The notes under the pieces: generated by a model | What the model was told of the DNA's origin: nothing | The model's database searches: none | What the model saw: only the letters and a program-made list of their open reading frames with translations | Translations under genes and position numbers: made by a program | Shown: one piece after another, positions 1-11,130 of the stretch | Position numbering within the stretch: position 1 is the first letter of the stretch | How the letters are laid out: the number at the start of each line of letters is the position of its first letter | From: Diplonema papillatum | Lineage: Eukaryota; Euglenozoa; Diplonemea; Diplonemida; Diplonemidae | DNA: 64,000 bases | Assembly: GCA_030068145.1 (NCBI GenBank) | Contig: JAPJBO010000013.1 | Span: forward strand, 248,001-312,000 | Reading direction: 5' to 3'

Positions 1-497
1 ACGATTCGTCCGCGAACGAGGGGAAGTTGCCCAGCGGGTCTCTTTCCCATGTGAATGGGGGGAATCGGGCGTCGGACGCCACCCAGGCGACGACGGACGC
101 GGGCGATGAGTTCAAAGGCGTGAACGGCATCTTCCGCCTGCGGCTGACCGCCTACAATTGGCGGGACGACGCCTCGTGCTTGGTGGACCAGCTGCTCAGC
201 GGTTCGCTTGCGTCGCAGCTGGACGAACTGTTCTCGACGGTCACGACGATGACCGACAACGACATCTTCGGCGTCGTTCAAAACATCGACACGAGCCGGC
301 TGCGGCAGATGGTATGGTACTACGTGCACGGGTTGTACGGCATCGTCGCGGATGACATCGACTATTCGAACATCAATGGCTTGGTCGGCATTCAGAAAAA
401 CGGCATCATCGGGTTCAAGAAGTACATCAAGTACGTGGGCTGCCTCACGAACACCATCAACGAGATGGAATACCACTTCGACATCCGATACACGCAG
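1..497 (+). CDS. Internal or 3' exon of an unidentified gene (5' end outside window)
   Basis: The frame is open from the left edge. It reads a Ser/Gly/Asn-rich lead and then a well-ordered acidic/hydrophobic stretch with many Asp-Asn-Ile and Tyr residues (for example VVQNIDTSRLRQMVWYYVHG and GFKKYIKYVGCLTNTINEME). The exon probably ends in phase 0 at CAG, followed by GTATGC at 498. The frame stays open to 806, but composition changes sharply after 497 to AT-richer, low-complexity sequence, so I place the splice donor there. I do not recognise the family. The first in-frame Met is at 27, but the frame is also open before it, so the exon may start upstream. It could belong to the same gene as the exon at 9309-9475, but the phases do not join directly and at least one exon would be missing between them. 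Confidence 0.5.
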
Positions 498-2530
498 GTA
501 TGCTCTTTGCACTTTCCTTATTTGATGTTACCCTGTACATATATTCCCCACAAGCTTTTGCCTGCTCCGCCGAACGAGGTATCTTGCAACGGAAACAGGC
601 AGCGCGCAGTAGATTTGGAGGCACAAAAAGGCTTTCTTAGGCGAAGCGAAAATCCGGGACGGTGGATATATGGAGCGAACGTGCCGCCTGTGCAAAGACA
701 TTCAGCTGTTGCGACGGCGCCCCGAAACCTCGTGCCGCAGGGTCTTGCCAAGTCAAAATCAGCACCAGAGTTTAAGTACGGCAGCCACGGCTTGACAATT
801 TTGTAGGAAATAGTTGAGGTGTCTGCCAGTTGCGAATCTCAAAGCCATCGGGCATTGCAGCGCTGAATGCAGATCTCGCGTACCTCTGGCAGACAGAAAC
901 TAAATTCAAGCTATACCGACCGCAAGACGAAAACAGGAGTCTTGAGTCGAATCCGCTCCACCCACTTGTCGGAGAAGAGTCGCAGTCCCGAAGGAAACAC
1001 GAAGTCAAGCAGGAGAGACGAGCAGCGCAGAATGAGCGCAAGACGGGCGCCAAGAGCAGATCAGGACGTTGGGACCGTCCCAAGCCGAAGAAGGAGTCCA
1101 AAAGCGAAGCAACAACACCCACACGGAGACGCAAACCGAAGGCAGCCAAGCAGACCTCCCAGGGCAGGGGGGAACCTGCGGCGGTGAAGTAACGATGCTC
1201 ATCTGAGTGTCCGATGAAACCCCTTGTCAATACCACCCAACGACTGCGACGCGCGTGCGAAATGTCGGACGCTAGCGTCTGTCAAGCATGCGTGACAGCC
1301 GTGTTTTAAAGGTGAGATGAGAGGCATCGGCTCACTCTGTCAAAGGACCATACCACTAGTCGGAGAAGAGTCGCTGAACCCAAAACAGGATGTTGAAAAC
1401 TCAAAGCCGTGTGCTGGAATGTGACAAGTGGGCTACACTTTGCTCAGACGTCATCCACTTCACCAATAACAGTGGGTCTGCAGACGGCTCATTAAATCGG
1501 TGGCAATCTACGCGGGGAAGGTGTCTTTTGGGCCCCGTTGGATAACAATGGCAAACATGTCCGAATAATCCAGGCCTTAAAACCGCGGGGTCGAGGTGGA
1601 TACAATTGACCGAGATAAAGAAGAATGAAACAGGTCAATCGAGTGATAGCGCACGACTTCAAGTCGGCGCAAGCCCGCAAGAGCTTCTGCCCTATCACAC
1701 ACAACCCACACACAGCGGTTCTCGTCGAAAGACAAAGTTCACATCTGTCTCCTAGCCTCCGAAGCACGAAGGCGCGCGGCTCTTATTTACGGCATGCGAG
1801 CATGCGCGAAACATCTGGCCACAAAGAGCGCCGGCGCCCCTGGTTAGCTTCGTTTCTCCGCCGCCCAGGGATGTTTCGCTGCTCCGCCGCCCGGGGGTTT
1901 TACAGACTCTCGGAGGCTTCAAAACTAGGAGTTTCAAGCGAAGACAGCGACGTATGTCCTGCTGTCTTTGCAGTTCGACAATAACTGCACGTTCTACGAA
2001 CATCTTCCAAAGCCACTGAACTGAGAAGCCAAACAGCTCAACATCAACTGCTGGTCAACGATGGTGAGACATGCTGAAGGCTTCGTTCGTTAGATAGCTC
2101 AAAGCATTTGCAAAATAACACGAAAAGCCTCTAGGCAAAAACCCGTTTTCACAGTTCTTCGCGTTTTCAGGAAATCGACCTCTCTAGCGGGGAGGTTCTA
2201 GCACCTTCGGGTTGGGTTCGTTCAACCTTCTCATGTTTAGCCGTTGCTCCGGAATTGTTTCCTTCGGTGCAGCAACGTGGAAAGAGCGTGGTCATACGAT
2301 ACGTGTGGGCGATGACCGAAAGAGGAATGGCAACGCGTGCGGAGAAAGGAGTCCAGTTCCGCGTTGCTGCACTGTGCTTGTGCTAACAGGAAAGGGATAA
2401 CAGCGAATGAAGCCCTAGACTGCGCTGCTCGTACAGGAGAACCCTAGACCGCTAACAGAAGCTAGACCCCTAAAACGTCAAGGCCTTCCCTTTGCGTCTG
2501 CTCGGCAGCTTGATCCATCTATGCTCATCC
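498..2530. other. No gene seen; probable intron or intergenic DNA
   Basis: Only short overlapping ORFs on both strands, with no recognisable protein, RNA or element. A phrase near 806-840 (TAGGAAATAGTTGAGG..., CTGCCAGTTGCGA) is shared with the repeats at 7.5 and 8.85 kb, so part of it is old dispersed repeat. Confidence 0.5.
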
Positions 2531-2532
2531 AC

Positions 2533-2830
2533 ATGAGACAATGCCCCAAACGGTAACATACCCAGTTTCACTGGAGTGCCCTTTCCCGGCAAGCCACAAG
2601 GGAACAGAAAGAGTGCCAACACTACTCTTTCCGCATATCAGATAATCCACAACATCCGGCCACTTATAAATATCACAGGATAAGCCGGCAGCCGCTGCTT
2701 AACAGCAATGCATGCTGATCCACGTGGTCCATGCGCTCAAAAGTTTCCAGTGCGTAACAGCTTCATCACGTGGGCGGTCCTGAGATTTCCCCTCGCGGCG
2801 AGGACTGGACCACGAGAGGAGGGAATTGCC
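2533..2830 (+). repeat. Dispersed repeat family R1, copy 1
   Basis: Shares long matches with 6825-7030: an A-rich lead, a phrase around CCCAGTTTCACTGGAGTGCC, then GCCGGCAGCCGCTGCTTAAC and CACGTGGGCGG. Shorter matches lie at 41520-41630 and 48420-48465. All copies are in the same orientation. No coding potential. No TIR or target duplication was found, so the class is unknown. Confidence 0.7.
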
Positions 2831-2893
2831 GCAGCGAAGACAGGGTTTCGAATCCCGGAAAACTCACAAATTCGAATGCTCTCTCCCCAGGAT

Positions 2894-3507
2894 AAGTGGC
2901 AGTAGAGCTTGATGTGCAGCTGGCATAGTGTGGTACCGTGTACTGGTTAAAGTGGCAGTAGAGCTTGATGTGCAGCTGGCATAGTGTGGTACCGTGTACT
3001 GGTTAAAGTGGCAGTAGAGCTTGATGTGCAGCTGGCATAGTGTGGTACCGTGTACTGGTTAAAGTGGCAGTAGAGCTTGATGTGCAGCTGGCAGTGTGGT
3101 ACCGTGTACTGGTTAAAGTGGCAGTAGAGCTTGATGTGCAGCTGGCATAGTGTGGTACCGTGTACTGGTTAAAGTGGCAGTAGAGCTTGATGTGCAGCTG
3201 GCATAGTGTGGTACCGTGTACTGGTTAAAGTGGCAGTAGAGCTTGATGTGCAGCTGGCATAGTGTGGTACCGTGTACTGGTTAAAGTGGCAGTAGAGCTT
3301 GATGTGCAGCTGGCATAGTGTGGTACCGTGTACTGGTTAAAGTGGCAGTAGAGCTTGATGTGCAGCTGGCATAGTGTGGTACCGTGTACTGGTTAAAGTG
3401 GCAGTAGAGCTTGATGTGCAGCTGGCATAGTGTGGTACCGTGTACTGGTTAAAGTGGCAGTAGAGCTTGATGTGCAGCTGGCATAGTGTGGTACCGTGTA
3501 CTGGTTA
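2894..3507 (+). repeat. 56-bp satellite, 11 tandem copies
   Basis: Units start at 2894, 2950, 3006, 3062, 3116, 3172, 3228, 3284, 3340, 3396 and 3452. Ten units are 56 bp. The unit at 3062 lacks two bases (AT) and is 54 bp. Copies are otherwise nearly identical by eye, which implies recent amplification or homogenisation. Each unit contains GGTACC and ends in TACTGGTTAAA. The last unit is followed by a diverged edge. There are no variable spacers, so this is not a CRISPR array. Confidence 0.97.
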
Positions 3508-6185
3508 AAGGTAAAACCGTGGTGCACCTGGCCGGTTAAAAAGTCCTGTTGGGATCCTGTCGGGTCCTGCCGGTCTTGTTGGGGTCGTGTTGGAGATTGG
3601 TTGGGGTCCCGGGGTGGGGTTGGGACGCTGTTCTTTTCTTTCCTGCCACGTGTTTCTTGCCACCCCCCCCCGCTTTATGTTTTCATTTTCTTCTTGCCGG
3701 CCATATTTTCTTCCGTTTCTTGCTGATTCGCCTTCTCTTTCCTGGCTAGTAGTTCCTTCCTTTCTCTTTTTGTTTCTCCCGCTTCAGCGTTTTGACTCCT
3801 GTGATTTTGGCACCTTTTGGTTTCAAAGGACACTTGGACCTGAAGCATCAACGTTACTGCTGCCGTTAAGGCTGCCCCTGCCAAGTTGTTTCATGGCAAG
3901 AAAGCTTTTTTTCGGCCTCCGAGAACGAAAAACGAAGCGGCAACAACCAACGGGCTTGACTTCTTTGTATTGCTGCCACGGAGAGTCACGAAGGGGACTG
4001 GGAAAGCTTGATCAGGAACTGGACCTCTGCCCGGAGAAACCCGGATATAGGAGATAGAGGACTGCGTCGCGCTGGCACACCGCACAGGACCCGAAATATT
4101 GTGAACTGCCGTCATTGAATTAATGGAATGGAAAAATGAAAATTTCAAAATTTTGTTCAAAATTTGCTAAGTGCATTTCCCTGACAAAAATCAAGGTAAC
4201 AATTTCCAAGTGGGACTAGTCCCCTAAGGCACCTTACCCTTGAATTAATGTTGAACCGGGTAAAACCTGGGACCCCATAGGCCCATTTTTGTGGGTGTCC
4301 CGGTTCAGCTGTTTTTCTTGTGTTAACAGTGTGTTGATGGTACTAAAAGTTAGTAGTTGGCAGCGTACTACATGAAACGTACCAACGCAGGCGAGTTCCG
4401 CTAGTGCGCACAAACAAAGGTTTGCGTACTTTGCAGAATATCGAACCTGGTGCTTGTTCGCGCCTTTGGGAACGTTCGTCTGCTCAATACTCAGCTCCAC
4501 CATTAAATGCATCCAAGGGAAGATGTGCCATCGTATCTACGAGCCTGCATCCTATGACAGCAGCACGGGCTGTATGATGTGCTGCTAGCTACACACCCAG
4601 GTGCCCCAGGGTTTACCCGGTCTGTCATTAACCCGTTCCAGCTTTAGTCCAGTTCAACATTATTCCAATTACGGTACGCACTGCCCAAAAGAACTTTTTT
4701 AACCCGGCGGAGGTCAACTGACCGGAGCTACCGGAGAGAGTTGTGTGGTAACCTGATACGTTTGTGCGGTAAGTTGATGAGGTCACGTATTCGATTGTCA
4801 GATGAGCTTGAGGCCCGCATGGGCGCTTGGTTCCGTGTGCGCGCCGCCTGATGCACACGGGGATTCGTTTGCGACAATAAAACCTGAGGGAAAAAGACTG
4901 CGTGTTTATCCCACTTAAGAAAATTGTCAATCATTCGTAGGTGCCGATACGCTCCACGTGGCCATCACGGGTGTGTCCTGTGCTGTACGAAGGTGCCATA
5001 CATGTTTCGAGGTGCCCGCTTCTAGTGGGCACAGCTTCGTGGTGGGCAGGGCTTTGGACCTGGTTCGCATTGAGAACGCATTGCTTCTTTTAGTCAGATC
5101 AAGTGAGTCAGAAACGAAGACACGAAGAACAAAAAGAAAAACACCTGATTCAAGAGAAACTATATATAATGCGGCAATGGGAAAATGCATGCATACAACG
5201 TACACATGTGCACCGTCGGAATCCACTTGCTTACGGTGGTGTGTACACACGCAATCAACCTTTCTGCATTATTACATTAAGAGTTTTGAATGCATGCACC
5301 CCATGAAGTAGCATGCACCTACTGGCATGGGATGCCTCTGTCCCCTCTACACGCCGCTGATGCTTACCATGTACCTCGTGGTACCTCGCATGGAGTCCAA
5401 GCTCACTCCTGCTGCGAGGGACCCCGAGTACCTCACATATGCTGGTGAGACGAGTGCCTACATGCAGCGCTCTTCATAGTTTGTATCGTGTCGTCGCTGT
5501 GCCGTCGGCTGCAAGGGTCAAGTGAGTCGTGCGCGCGGCGTAAACCGCGGGGGCAAGAGGGGGGGCTGTCTTCATGGCATCTCTGCGGAGGAGGGGGTTG
5601 TTGACACACCTTATAGCCGTATTCGTGTTTTCGAAAGTAAATAATGTTGTCGACAATGAAAAGCAAAATAATAAACCAAAACTACGCATTGTCTTTTCGT
5701 TTGTTTGTTTGTTTGTTCGTTTGTTTGTTTGTTTGTTTGCTGTTTCTTGCTCTGAGACTGGCGGCCCCTCGAGTATTTCGTGTAGCTTTTGGTGAGGAAA
5801 CTGAACTGCCCGAGTAGGACCTTCTGTTCGTTTGCCAATTTGCCCCCTGAAACTTCCAGGATTTGGTTTCAGTGCAGTCGTAGTGCAGTCGACGAGATAC
5901 TCGAGGGAAAATTGGAAGGGGGGGAAACGACGCTCGCATTAGAACCATTCCAAGCAACGAATCGTTGTGAAACTGGCTCCGACGTTCGGGTACCTCGGGC
6001 GTTAGGAAATCCTGTTTGCCGCACCGTTCCGGGCAACGCGCTTTGATTAATGTTATGGAGGGGGATGCGGACCTGCGAAACAAATGGGGACCACAAAACG
6101 TCAAGTTCGCGAAGACCGGCTGAGCTGCACCCAGTCGCTTCAGTTGCAAAGTCGTGAGCAGTAAATGTGCTGAAGTGTCCACGCA
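3508..6185. other. No gene seen
   Basis: Contains a T/C-rich stretch (about 3640-3800) and AT-rich filler. Short ORFs on both strands look random. A 30-bp phrase at 4350-4385 recurs reverse-complemented at 47612-47655. A GTTT microsatellite lies at 5699-5739. Confidence 0.5.
5699..5739. repeat. (GTTT)n microsatellite
   Basis: About ten GTTT units with one interruption. This also explains the Asn-Lys-Gln-Thr runs in antisense ORFs here, which are not genes. Confidence 0.95.
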
Positions 6186-6189
6186 AAGC

Positions 6190-6605
6190 ACGGGGTTATC
6201 AAAGGCGCGAGGCTTAGTGGTGTAAAACCCACAAGCCGCACTGAAAGGGAGATGTGTCAATCCTTGAGGACGCAGCACGCCCGATCTTGAGGGATCTCCG
6301 AGGTTAAGTACACTTGTTGAGACCCGAAAGATGGTGTACTATGCCTGGATAGGACGAAGCTGGGGGAAACCCTGGGGGTGGTCCGTTGCGGTGTTGACGT
6401 GCAAATCGCTCGTCAAAACTGGGTATAGGGTCGAAAGACCCATCGAACCATCTAGTAGGCGGTTCACTCTAAAGTTTCCCTCAGGATAGCTAGAACCAAA
6501 ACAGGCGTCACGCCCAGTAAAGCGAATGCTTGGAGGCATTGGGGAAATCGCTTCCTCGACCTATTCTCAAACTTTAAATCGGTACCCATTTGTGAGCGTA
6601 AGGGT
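6190..6605 (+). pseudogene. Nuclear LSU (28S) rRNA fragment, domain II region
   Basis: The segment follows eukaryotic LSU rRNA in order: GGTGTAAAACCCA, then GACCCGAAAGATGGTG, CTATGCCTGGA, GACGTGCAAATCG, CTGGGTATAGGG, CGAACCATCTAGTAG, AGTTTCCCTCAGGATAGC, GTAAAGCGAATG and CCTATTCTCAAACTTTAAA. Universally conserved stretches are kept, but scattered substitutions occur where other eukaryotes are invariant (for example GTAGGCGG in place of GTAGCTGG). Neither flank continues the rRNA, so it is a detached fragment. It is most likely a pseudogene; a functional fragmented rRNA is possible but less likely. Confidence 0.88.
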
Positions 6606-6824
6606 TCTCCTCCCTCTAGCCTTCGTCGCAATACATAATGCGCAAAACCGGGCGGCCTAGTATTTTCTTCATCTCAACCAGACCACTCGTCGACTGTCCG
6701 CGCCCCTTCAAATGACCGAACACGATCCGCAAGTCGGGTAACATATCGATGTATCCACTGCGGAACAGCGGTCACCAAAGCTGGTTCACCATTCGTGGGA
6801 GAAATTGGTCTCAGAATTCATATG
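6606..6824. other. Nothing recognised
   Basis: Unremarkable sequence between the rRNA fragment and repeat R1. It shares a short phrase (CTCCCTCTAGCCT) with the repeat at 7.67 kb. Confidence 0.4.
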
Positions 6825-7030
6825 AGGCAATGCTCCCAAAATCCAAACCTGAAACGGTAGCATACCCAGTTTCACTGGAGTGCCCGGCGAGCTACGAGGG
6901 AACGAACCTGTAAGAGTGCCAACGCTACTCTTTCAATAACGTACATATAAAAGGTGTCACGGGATAAGCCGGCAGCCGCTGCTTAACGGCTTATCACGTG
7001 GGCGGCCCTGAGATTACCCCTCAGGTGACA
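6825..7030 (+). repeat. Dispersed repeat family R1, copy 2
   Basis: Matches 2533-2830 over most of its length, with a gap in the middle where copy 1 has extra sequence between the CTGCTTAAC and CACGTGGGCGG blocks. Confidence 0.7.
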
Positions 7031-7499
7031 CCACTTTATCTTTAGCCATACTTCAACTTTCTTTAGCGCTGCACCAACGCTGGGTCGGACCCGCCACCGC
7101 ACCGCCGGAATGCGAAGCCTTTCCGCGTTTGTAGCGCACATTACCCTCCCAGTCAACCAACTTCGGATTTATCAAAAAAAGAGGGGATACAAGAAGGGCC
7201 CACCTCAAACAACTTTCCACCCGTGGAGATAACCTGCCCAAATAAGGAACCAACCATTCTTCGAGTGACACTCGTTTGTTGTCGCTGAGTGAAAACGAAA
7301 CAAAATAAATCAATAGAAAGATCAACCGGAGACTGTCTTTTAAAGTAGACTTTCCAATAGACAAGCTATTTATACCGGCAAAGAGGGGAGAACGCTTTGT
7401 TGTTGGTCAATGTGTGGTGCCGATGACACAGCCCGATTCGGTTTGCAGTCACGCGTTGCACACCAGCGCGACGAAGTTGAGTCGGGGGGCACTGGTTTT

Positions 7500-7735
7500 G
7501 TTGTATAAGCACCTGCTTTGTAGGAAATGCTTGAGGAGACTGCCAGTTGCGATAGATCAAAGGAGGTAAATGTGCTGTAGCCCACACGAAATACAGGTAA
7601 ATCTGGGTTTAGTGGCAGGCGTAAGCGTTCAACAAAAAAGACCCACTTTGTAGTTATATTGTTCTCTCCCCCTCTAGCCTCCTTCGAAATGAGCACAAGG
7701 CAGTCCCTCGAGTATTTTGTTCACAATGTGCTGCT
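7500..7735 (+). repeat. Dispersed repeat family R2, copy 1
   Basis: Matches 8845-9112: shared blocks GCACCTGCTT, GGAGACTGCCAG, CAAAGGAGGTAAATG, AAATCTGGGTT and GAAATGAGCACAAG, in the same order and orientation. The second copy carries about 60 extra bases after CTGCCAG. Related pieces lie near 806, 7915, 22190 and 60820. Confidence 0.65.
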
Positions 7736-8844
7736 ATTTTGTGATGCCAACTTCCGACCATCTTTCGTCGTTTGTCGTCGTTGTTCCTGTTGGCAGTCCC
7801 ACAAAGTTAAGAAGCAATGCCTCAACTAGGCTCGACAGACTTCCGGGCGCAAAACACCACAAACTTCGAAGCCCTCCCTGGACCCGGAAATGAACCCCCC
7901 TATTTTTTTTATTGAAAGTATGCAAATCCTGCAGGGAATGGTTTACTAGACCTCTTGAGTTTGTGCTGCTCACGATTGCGGGAGTCGGAAAACCTAGCGT
8001 AATCTACAGGACAGACGCCGCAGCAACGATCAAAAAGCCTATTGCGTTTTCTATCGGTTTGGCCAAGAGCTGCGACTCAACTATTCCCCTGCCTTTTCAC
8101 CTACCTTGTAGGGCAGCCACGGCTGCGGCCGTACCAGAAAGAAAAAGGAATCGAGCCAAACTACTACAGTGCTTTTCTTTTTTCCCCAGCGTTTAATCTT
8201 GGCTCGGTTTCGATTTCTTTACGAGCTTGACGGAGCCAACGCAGCAACGACAGATCGCCAACTCCTCCATCACACACACGCACCCACACACTCACGTTTG
8301 GACGTACGTGGACTCCGCGATGAACCAGGTATCCAACACGGCATACCGGGGCAGCTGTTTTCGATACTGCAGCAAACCCGCGAGCCCCTTTTTTAGGCCG
8401 TGGCGGTCAGAATTGGCGCGAGGACGACAGGGCAGCAGTCGACCAGCACCGCAATTCGCTGGGCGACAACCCCTTGCATCGCTTTTGCCCTCCAAACAAT
8501 ACCGTGCCGCGGTTAACGAACCGTATCTGCGAAAAACGCTCGCCATTTTTGGTCGGGCTGAAAACCAGCGTGTTCACGACTTTAGACGTTCGCTCTTCGG
8601 TGTCAGTGCCGCGTCCGTTTCTCTCTATCACACAAGCAGGAGTGGACGAAAGGCTGATCGTGCGCGCATTACCTTCCTCCGTCCTCAGTGCAGTAAGGCT
8701 CGCCCGGCCTCGGCACTTTTCGAAACGTCTTTTTTCTGTTGACAGTTGAGTTTGTGCTAACCACGATTTGGGGAGTCCGGAGAACCTACAAAGCCATGCA
8801 AAAGAAGGACCGACCCCCCCCGTTCGTGAGAAAAGGCGAAGCAT
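7736..8844. other. No confident gene; mixed-frame open sequence
   Basis: Moderately GC-rich at 8220-8740, with ORFs open in two forward frames and one reverse frame. None resembles a known family and codon patterns do not agree on one frame. This could be decayed coding DNA or an old element. Confidence 0.35.
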
Positions 8845-9112
8845 ACAAGCACCTGCTTCGTAGGAAATACTTAAGGAGACTGCCAGAAGGAACATTGTGG
8901 TCCTCATCGGCATGCCGATGACTCCCTACTATCGCAACAATAATATTGTTATTCCAATCTCAAAGGAGGTAAATGTTCTGTAACCCACGCGAAACACAGG
9001 CAAATCTGGGTTCAGTGGCGGCGTAAGCATTCAACAAAGACCCGCTTTGTCGTTGTATTGCTTTCTCCGTTGAAATGAGCACAAGCAGTCTCGAGTATTT
9101 CTGTCACCGAGC
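8845..9112 (+). repeat. Dispersed repeat family R2, copy 2
   Basis: See copy 1 at 7500-7735. The extra block here includes a short inverted repeat, CATCGGCATGCCGATG. Confidence 0.65.
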
Positions 9113-9308
9113 ACGGGGGGCCTTTTCCGTATGTTTGAGTAAGAAGCCACCGCAACGAAGTCAGCGGGAGCTTGTATCGTGCCGGAAAAGGGAGCTCACC
9201 ATACCAGCCCAGCATGGAGCCTCAGGGGTGTGTCTCATCGGCGCCGTTGATACCCACCTTGCTTGCCGCGGCCTGCAGCTCTGTTGTTATGATGAACTGA
9301 CTTCGTAG

Positions 9309-9475
9309 TTCCGGACAGTGAGGAGCGGGGAATTAACACCGAATCGGTGGTCCCTTTGCGCAAACTCGTGAATCGAGAAATCCGGGCGTGGCCGGACGCT
9401 GACAACAGCGATGCTCTGTTTGAAATGCTGGGTCCGAGAACGAGCATCTCATATCTTCTGGAGTTGAATCGCAAG
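9309..9475 (+). CDS. Isolated coding exon of an unidentified gene
   Basis: Bounded by a TAG acceptor at 9306-9308 and AAG followed by GTTTGATG at 9476. One frame is open: two bases that complete a split codon, then 55 codons. The protein has strongly ordered composition (LVNREIRAWPDADNSD, FEMLGPRTSISYLLELNRK) and meets a stop just after the donor, as expected if an intron begins there. The family is not recognised. A scrap of its 3' end plus the following intron (from CTGGAGTTGAATCGCAAG onward) recurs at 20795-20865, fused to an rRNA fragment. It probably belongs with the exon ending at 497, but an intervening exon would be needed because the phases do not match. Confidence 0.5.
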
Positions 9476-9631
9476 GTTTGATGGAATTGGATGGTGTTCG
9501 GTCAATGGATCTTCAATGAGAGCGGCCGACGATTTCCAAAAAATCGTCTAGTTTCGTGAGGTTCACACTTCAAAGGCATGGATTGATTTTTTGGAAAACA
9601 GGTTGTTCGAATGAAACTCTCACCGACCTCA

Positions 9632-9750
9632 GCTGTTGAAGATCTACGCGCCAAACTTCAGCATATCACTCAGCGCAGGAAAAGAAAGCAAACGCGATGC
9701 TCCTAGTAACGGCGAGTGAGCAGGGCAGAGCCCAAGCCTGATAGACCGTG
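9632..9750 (+). pseudogene. LSU rRNA fragment, extreme 5' end of 28S
   Basis: Follows the start of eukaryotic LSU: ACCTCAGCTG, AGCATATCACT, AGGAAAAGAAA, then CTAGTAACGGCGAGTGA and AGGGCAGAGCCCAAGCCTGA. Homology stops at about 9750, where a dispersed repeat begins. In a real LSU this piece would lie upstream of the 6190-6605 segment; here it lies downstream, so the two are independent insertions. Confidence 0.87.
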
Positions 9751-9769
9751 ATCGGCAAATCCAGCTCAA

Positions 9770-9905
9770 GGCATTTTGATGCAGTTTCAGGAGATAGGGA
9801 TGGACATGATAGATCGTGGTTGGTGCACTGCGATAAACATTGGCAGGCAATTCGATGCAGTTCCAAGAGGTAGGAATGGACCGGCTGAAACTAAGCAGCC
9901 TAAAC
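9770..9905 (+). repeat. Dispersed repeat family R3
   Basis: Contains two nested phrases of the type TGCAGTT(C)CAGGAGATAGGGATGGA. The same motif appears reverse-complemented at 34350-34520 and once more at 45575-45620. Flanking phrases (AATTGCCTGCCGCTG) also recur near 17240. Confidence 0.6.
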
Positions 9906-10539
9906 CCCCCGAGGCGTTATCCGAAATCAAGCACAGAAGCAACCAGGGGAAGGAACCAGAGGAGGGCCGGCCACCGTGCTCGAACCGTGACCCGTCAAAG
10001 CTTTGTTCGATACAACAACTTCGTATCACGGGGCAGTGTGGAGACCGGATGCCATTGCCCTCAAACTGTGTCAATTGCAACCACAAATTCGGGCGTGACC
10101 GTTGGTTTCTCTCCTGGGGGGGGACTCTGATTCAAGAATGATGGAGTCAGAAACGGAGTTCCCAAGAATTTGCAAAAAAGTTGCCAAGTCCCGTTGGGCA
10201 CATTTTACATTGGGACCAGTCCCCGAAGGCACTTTTCTCTTACTATTTTCTTAAACTGCACTCAAAAGCAGGATTTCCGCAGTCGCGAGAACTCTCAAAC
10301 AACACCCCCCCCCCTCTTTTCTCACGACCCACTTGTTATGGAAGTAGCAAGTGATTTCACATGTTGTATTAATAACATGTGATTCCATGTTATGCCTTCT
10401 CACCTGTCATGCCACATGTTATGTGCGAAACCTCTTAACAATGGGCCGCGTAGTCCAAGTATAGGATCAAAGACCTAAGAAGACATCCTTTCCCTCTCTT
10501 CTTGTTCTCCTTCACCATTTGACCTCCAGCCCAACGGTC
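9906..10539. other. No gene seen
   Basis: Holds an AT-rich palindromic patch at about 10360-10430 built on ACATGT(T)AT. It resembles, but is not the same as, the ACTTGTTATATAACAAGT arrays at 49.6 kb. ORFs at 9776-10141 have mixed composition and look random. Confidence 0.4.
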
Positions 10540-10830
10540 AACCGGTGGTCGCGACGTTCTTTGCAGGGACAAGACGCGTGTGGCCGTTCAACCGCAGCGT
10601 GCAAGCTTGCGTCGGAGTTAGCACAGTGTCACAACCCCGTCCGCTCTGCCGTGTGGTGGTCCGTCTCTACGGGCTCGTGTTTAGCGCAAGCGCCGAGCCC
10701 CCGTGTACGTCACGCCTTGATCTTTGGTTTGGGGAATCAGTAGCCACTTGACTCGCAGGCCCGGGCCCCCGCAGTACCGCCAAACGCGTGACGCTAAACA
10801 CCCGTGGCAGGCTTTCCTCGGTACTCTGCC
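10540..10830 (-). repeat. Dispersed repeat family R4, minus-strand copy
   Basis: Reverse complement of 47165-47440. Its left part matches the three-unit tandem array at 61316-61925 (GGTACTGC..AGCCAC, CTACGGGTCA, ACCAAAGCATCAAGGC, TTGGGGCTTGGC). No coding or TIR signal. Confidence 0.75.
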
Positions 10831-10904
10831 CGCACCAAACGGGGAGGTGTCGCGAACTGCTGCCCGTGCGATGTACCCTTCACCCTTGACAAACGGATTC
10901 GCCG

Positions 10905-11130
10905 CTCTGGTAGCACGGGTGGTCCTGGCTGAGCTACGAACAGCTGCCTGACAAACCAGACTCACACCGCTGTCCTGTCTGCAGACACTCAGGTTCCGCG
11001 CTGATGGTCCGCCTTCTGTGTCCGTGACTTAAAGGACCGAAGCACGGCGCAAAAGGGACCAGTGCGGTGTTGAGCGCATATCCATTCCGAGCACGTTCTT
11101 GCAATCACCCTTGACAAGCTCCCCGAGCAC
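10905..11130 (+). repeat. Dispersed repeat family R5, copy 1
   Basis: About 220 bp matching 16485-16690 and 54718-54935: GTAGCACGGGTGGTCCTGG, TGACAAACCAGACTCACACC, TGTCTGCAGACACTC, GATGGTCCGCCTT, GGTGTTGAGC. A shorter piece lies at 21175-21260. Same orientation throughout. Confidence 0.8.

Noticed and set aside
2815-2860. tRNA-like T-loop (GGTTTCGAATCCC)
   Set aside because: No matching acceptor, D or anticodon arms could be folded around it.
2894-3507. CRISPR-like regular repeat
   Set aside because: The 56-bp units are directly adjacent with no variable spacers, and the setting is eukaryotic.
6270-6320. 5S rRNA-like phrase (CGCCCGATCTTGAGGGATCTC)
   Set aside because: The phrase fits the LSU alignment in order between its neighbours, so it is part of the LSU fragment.
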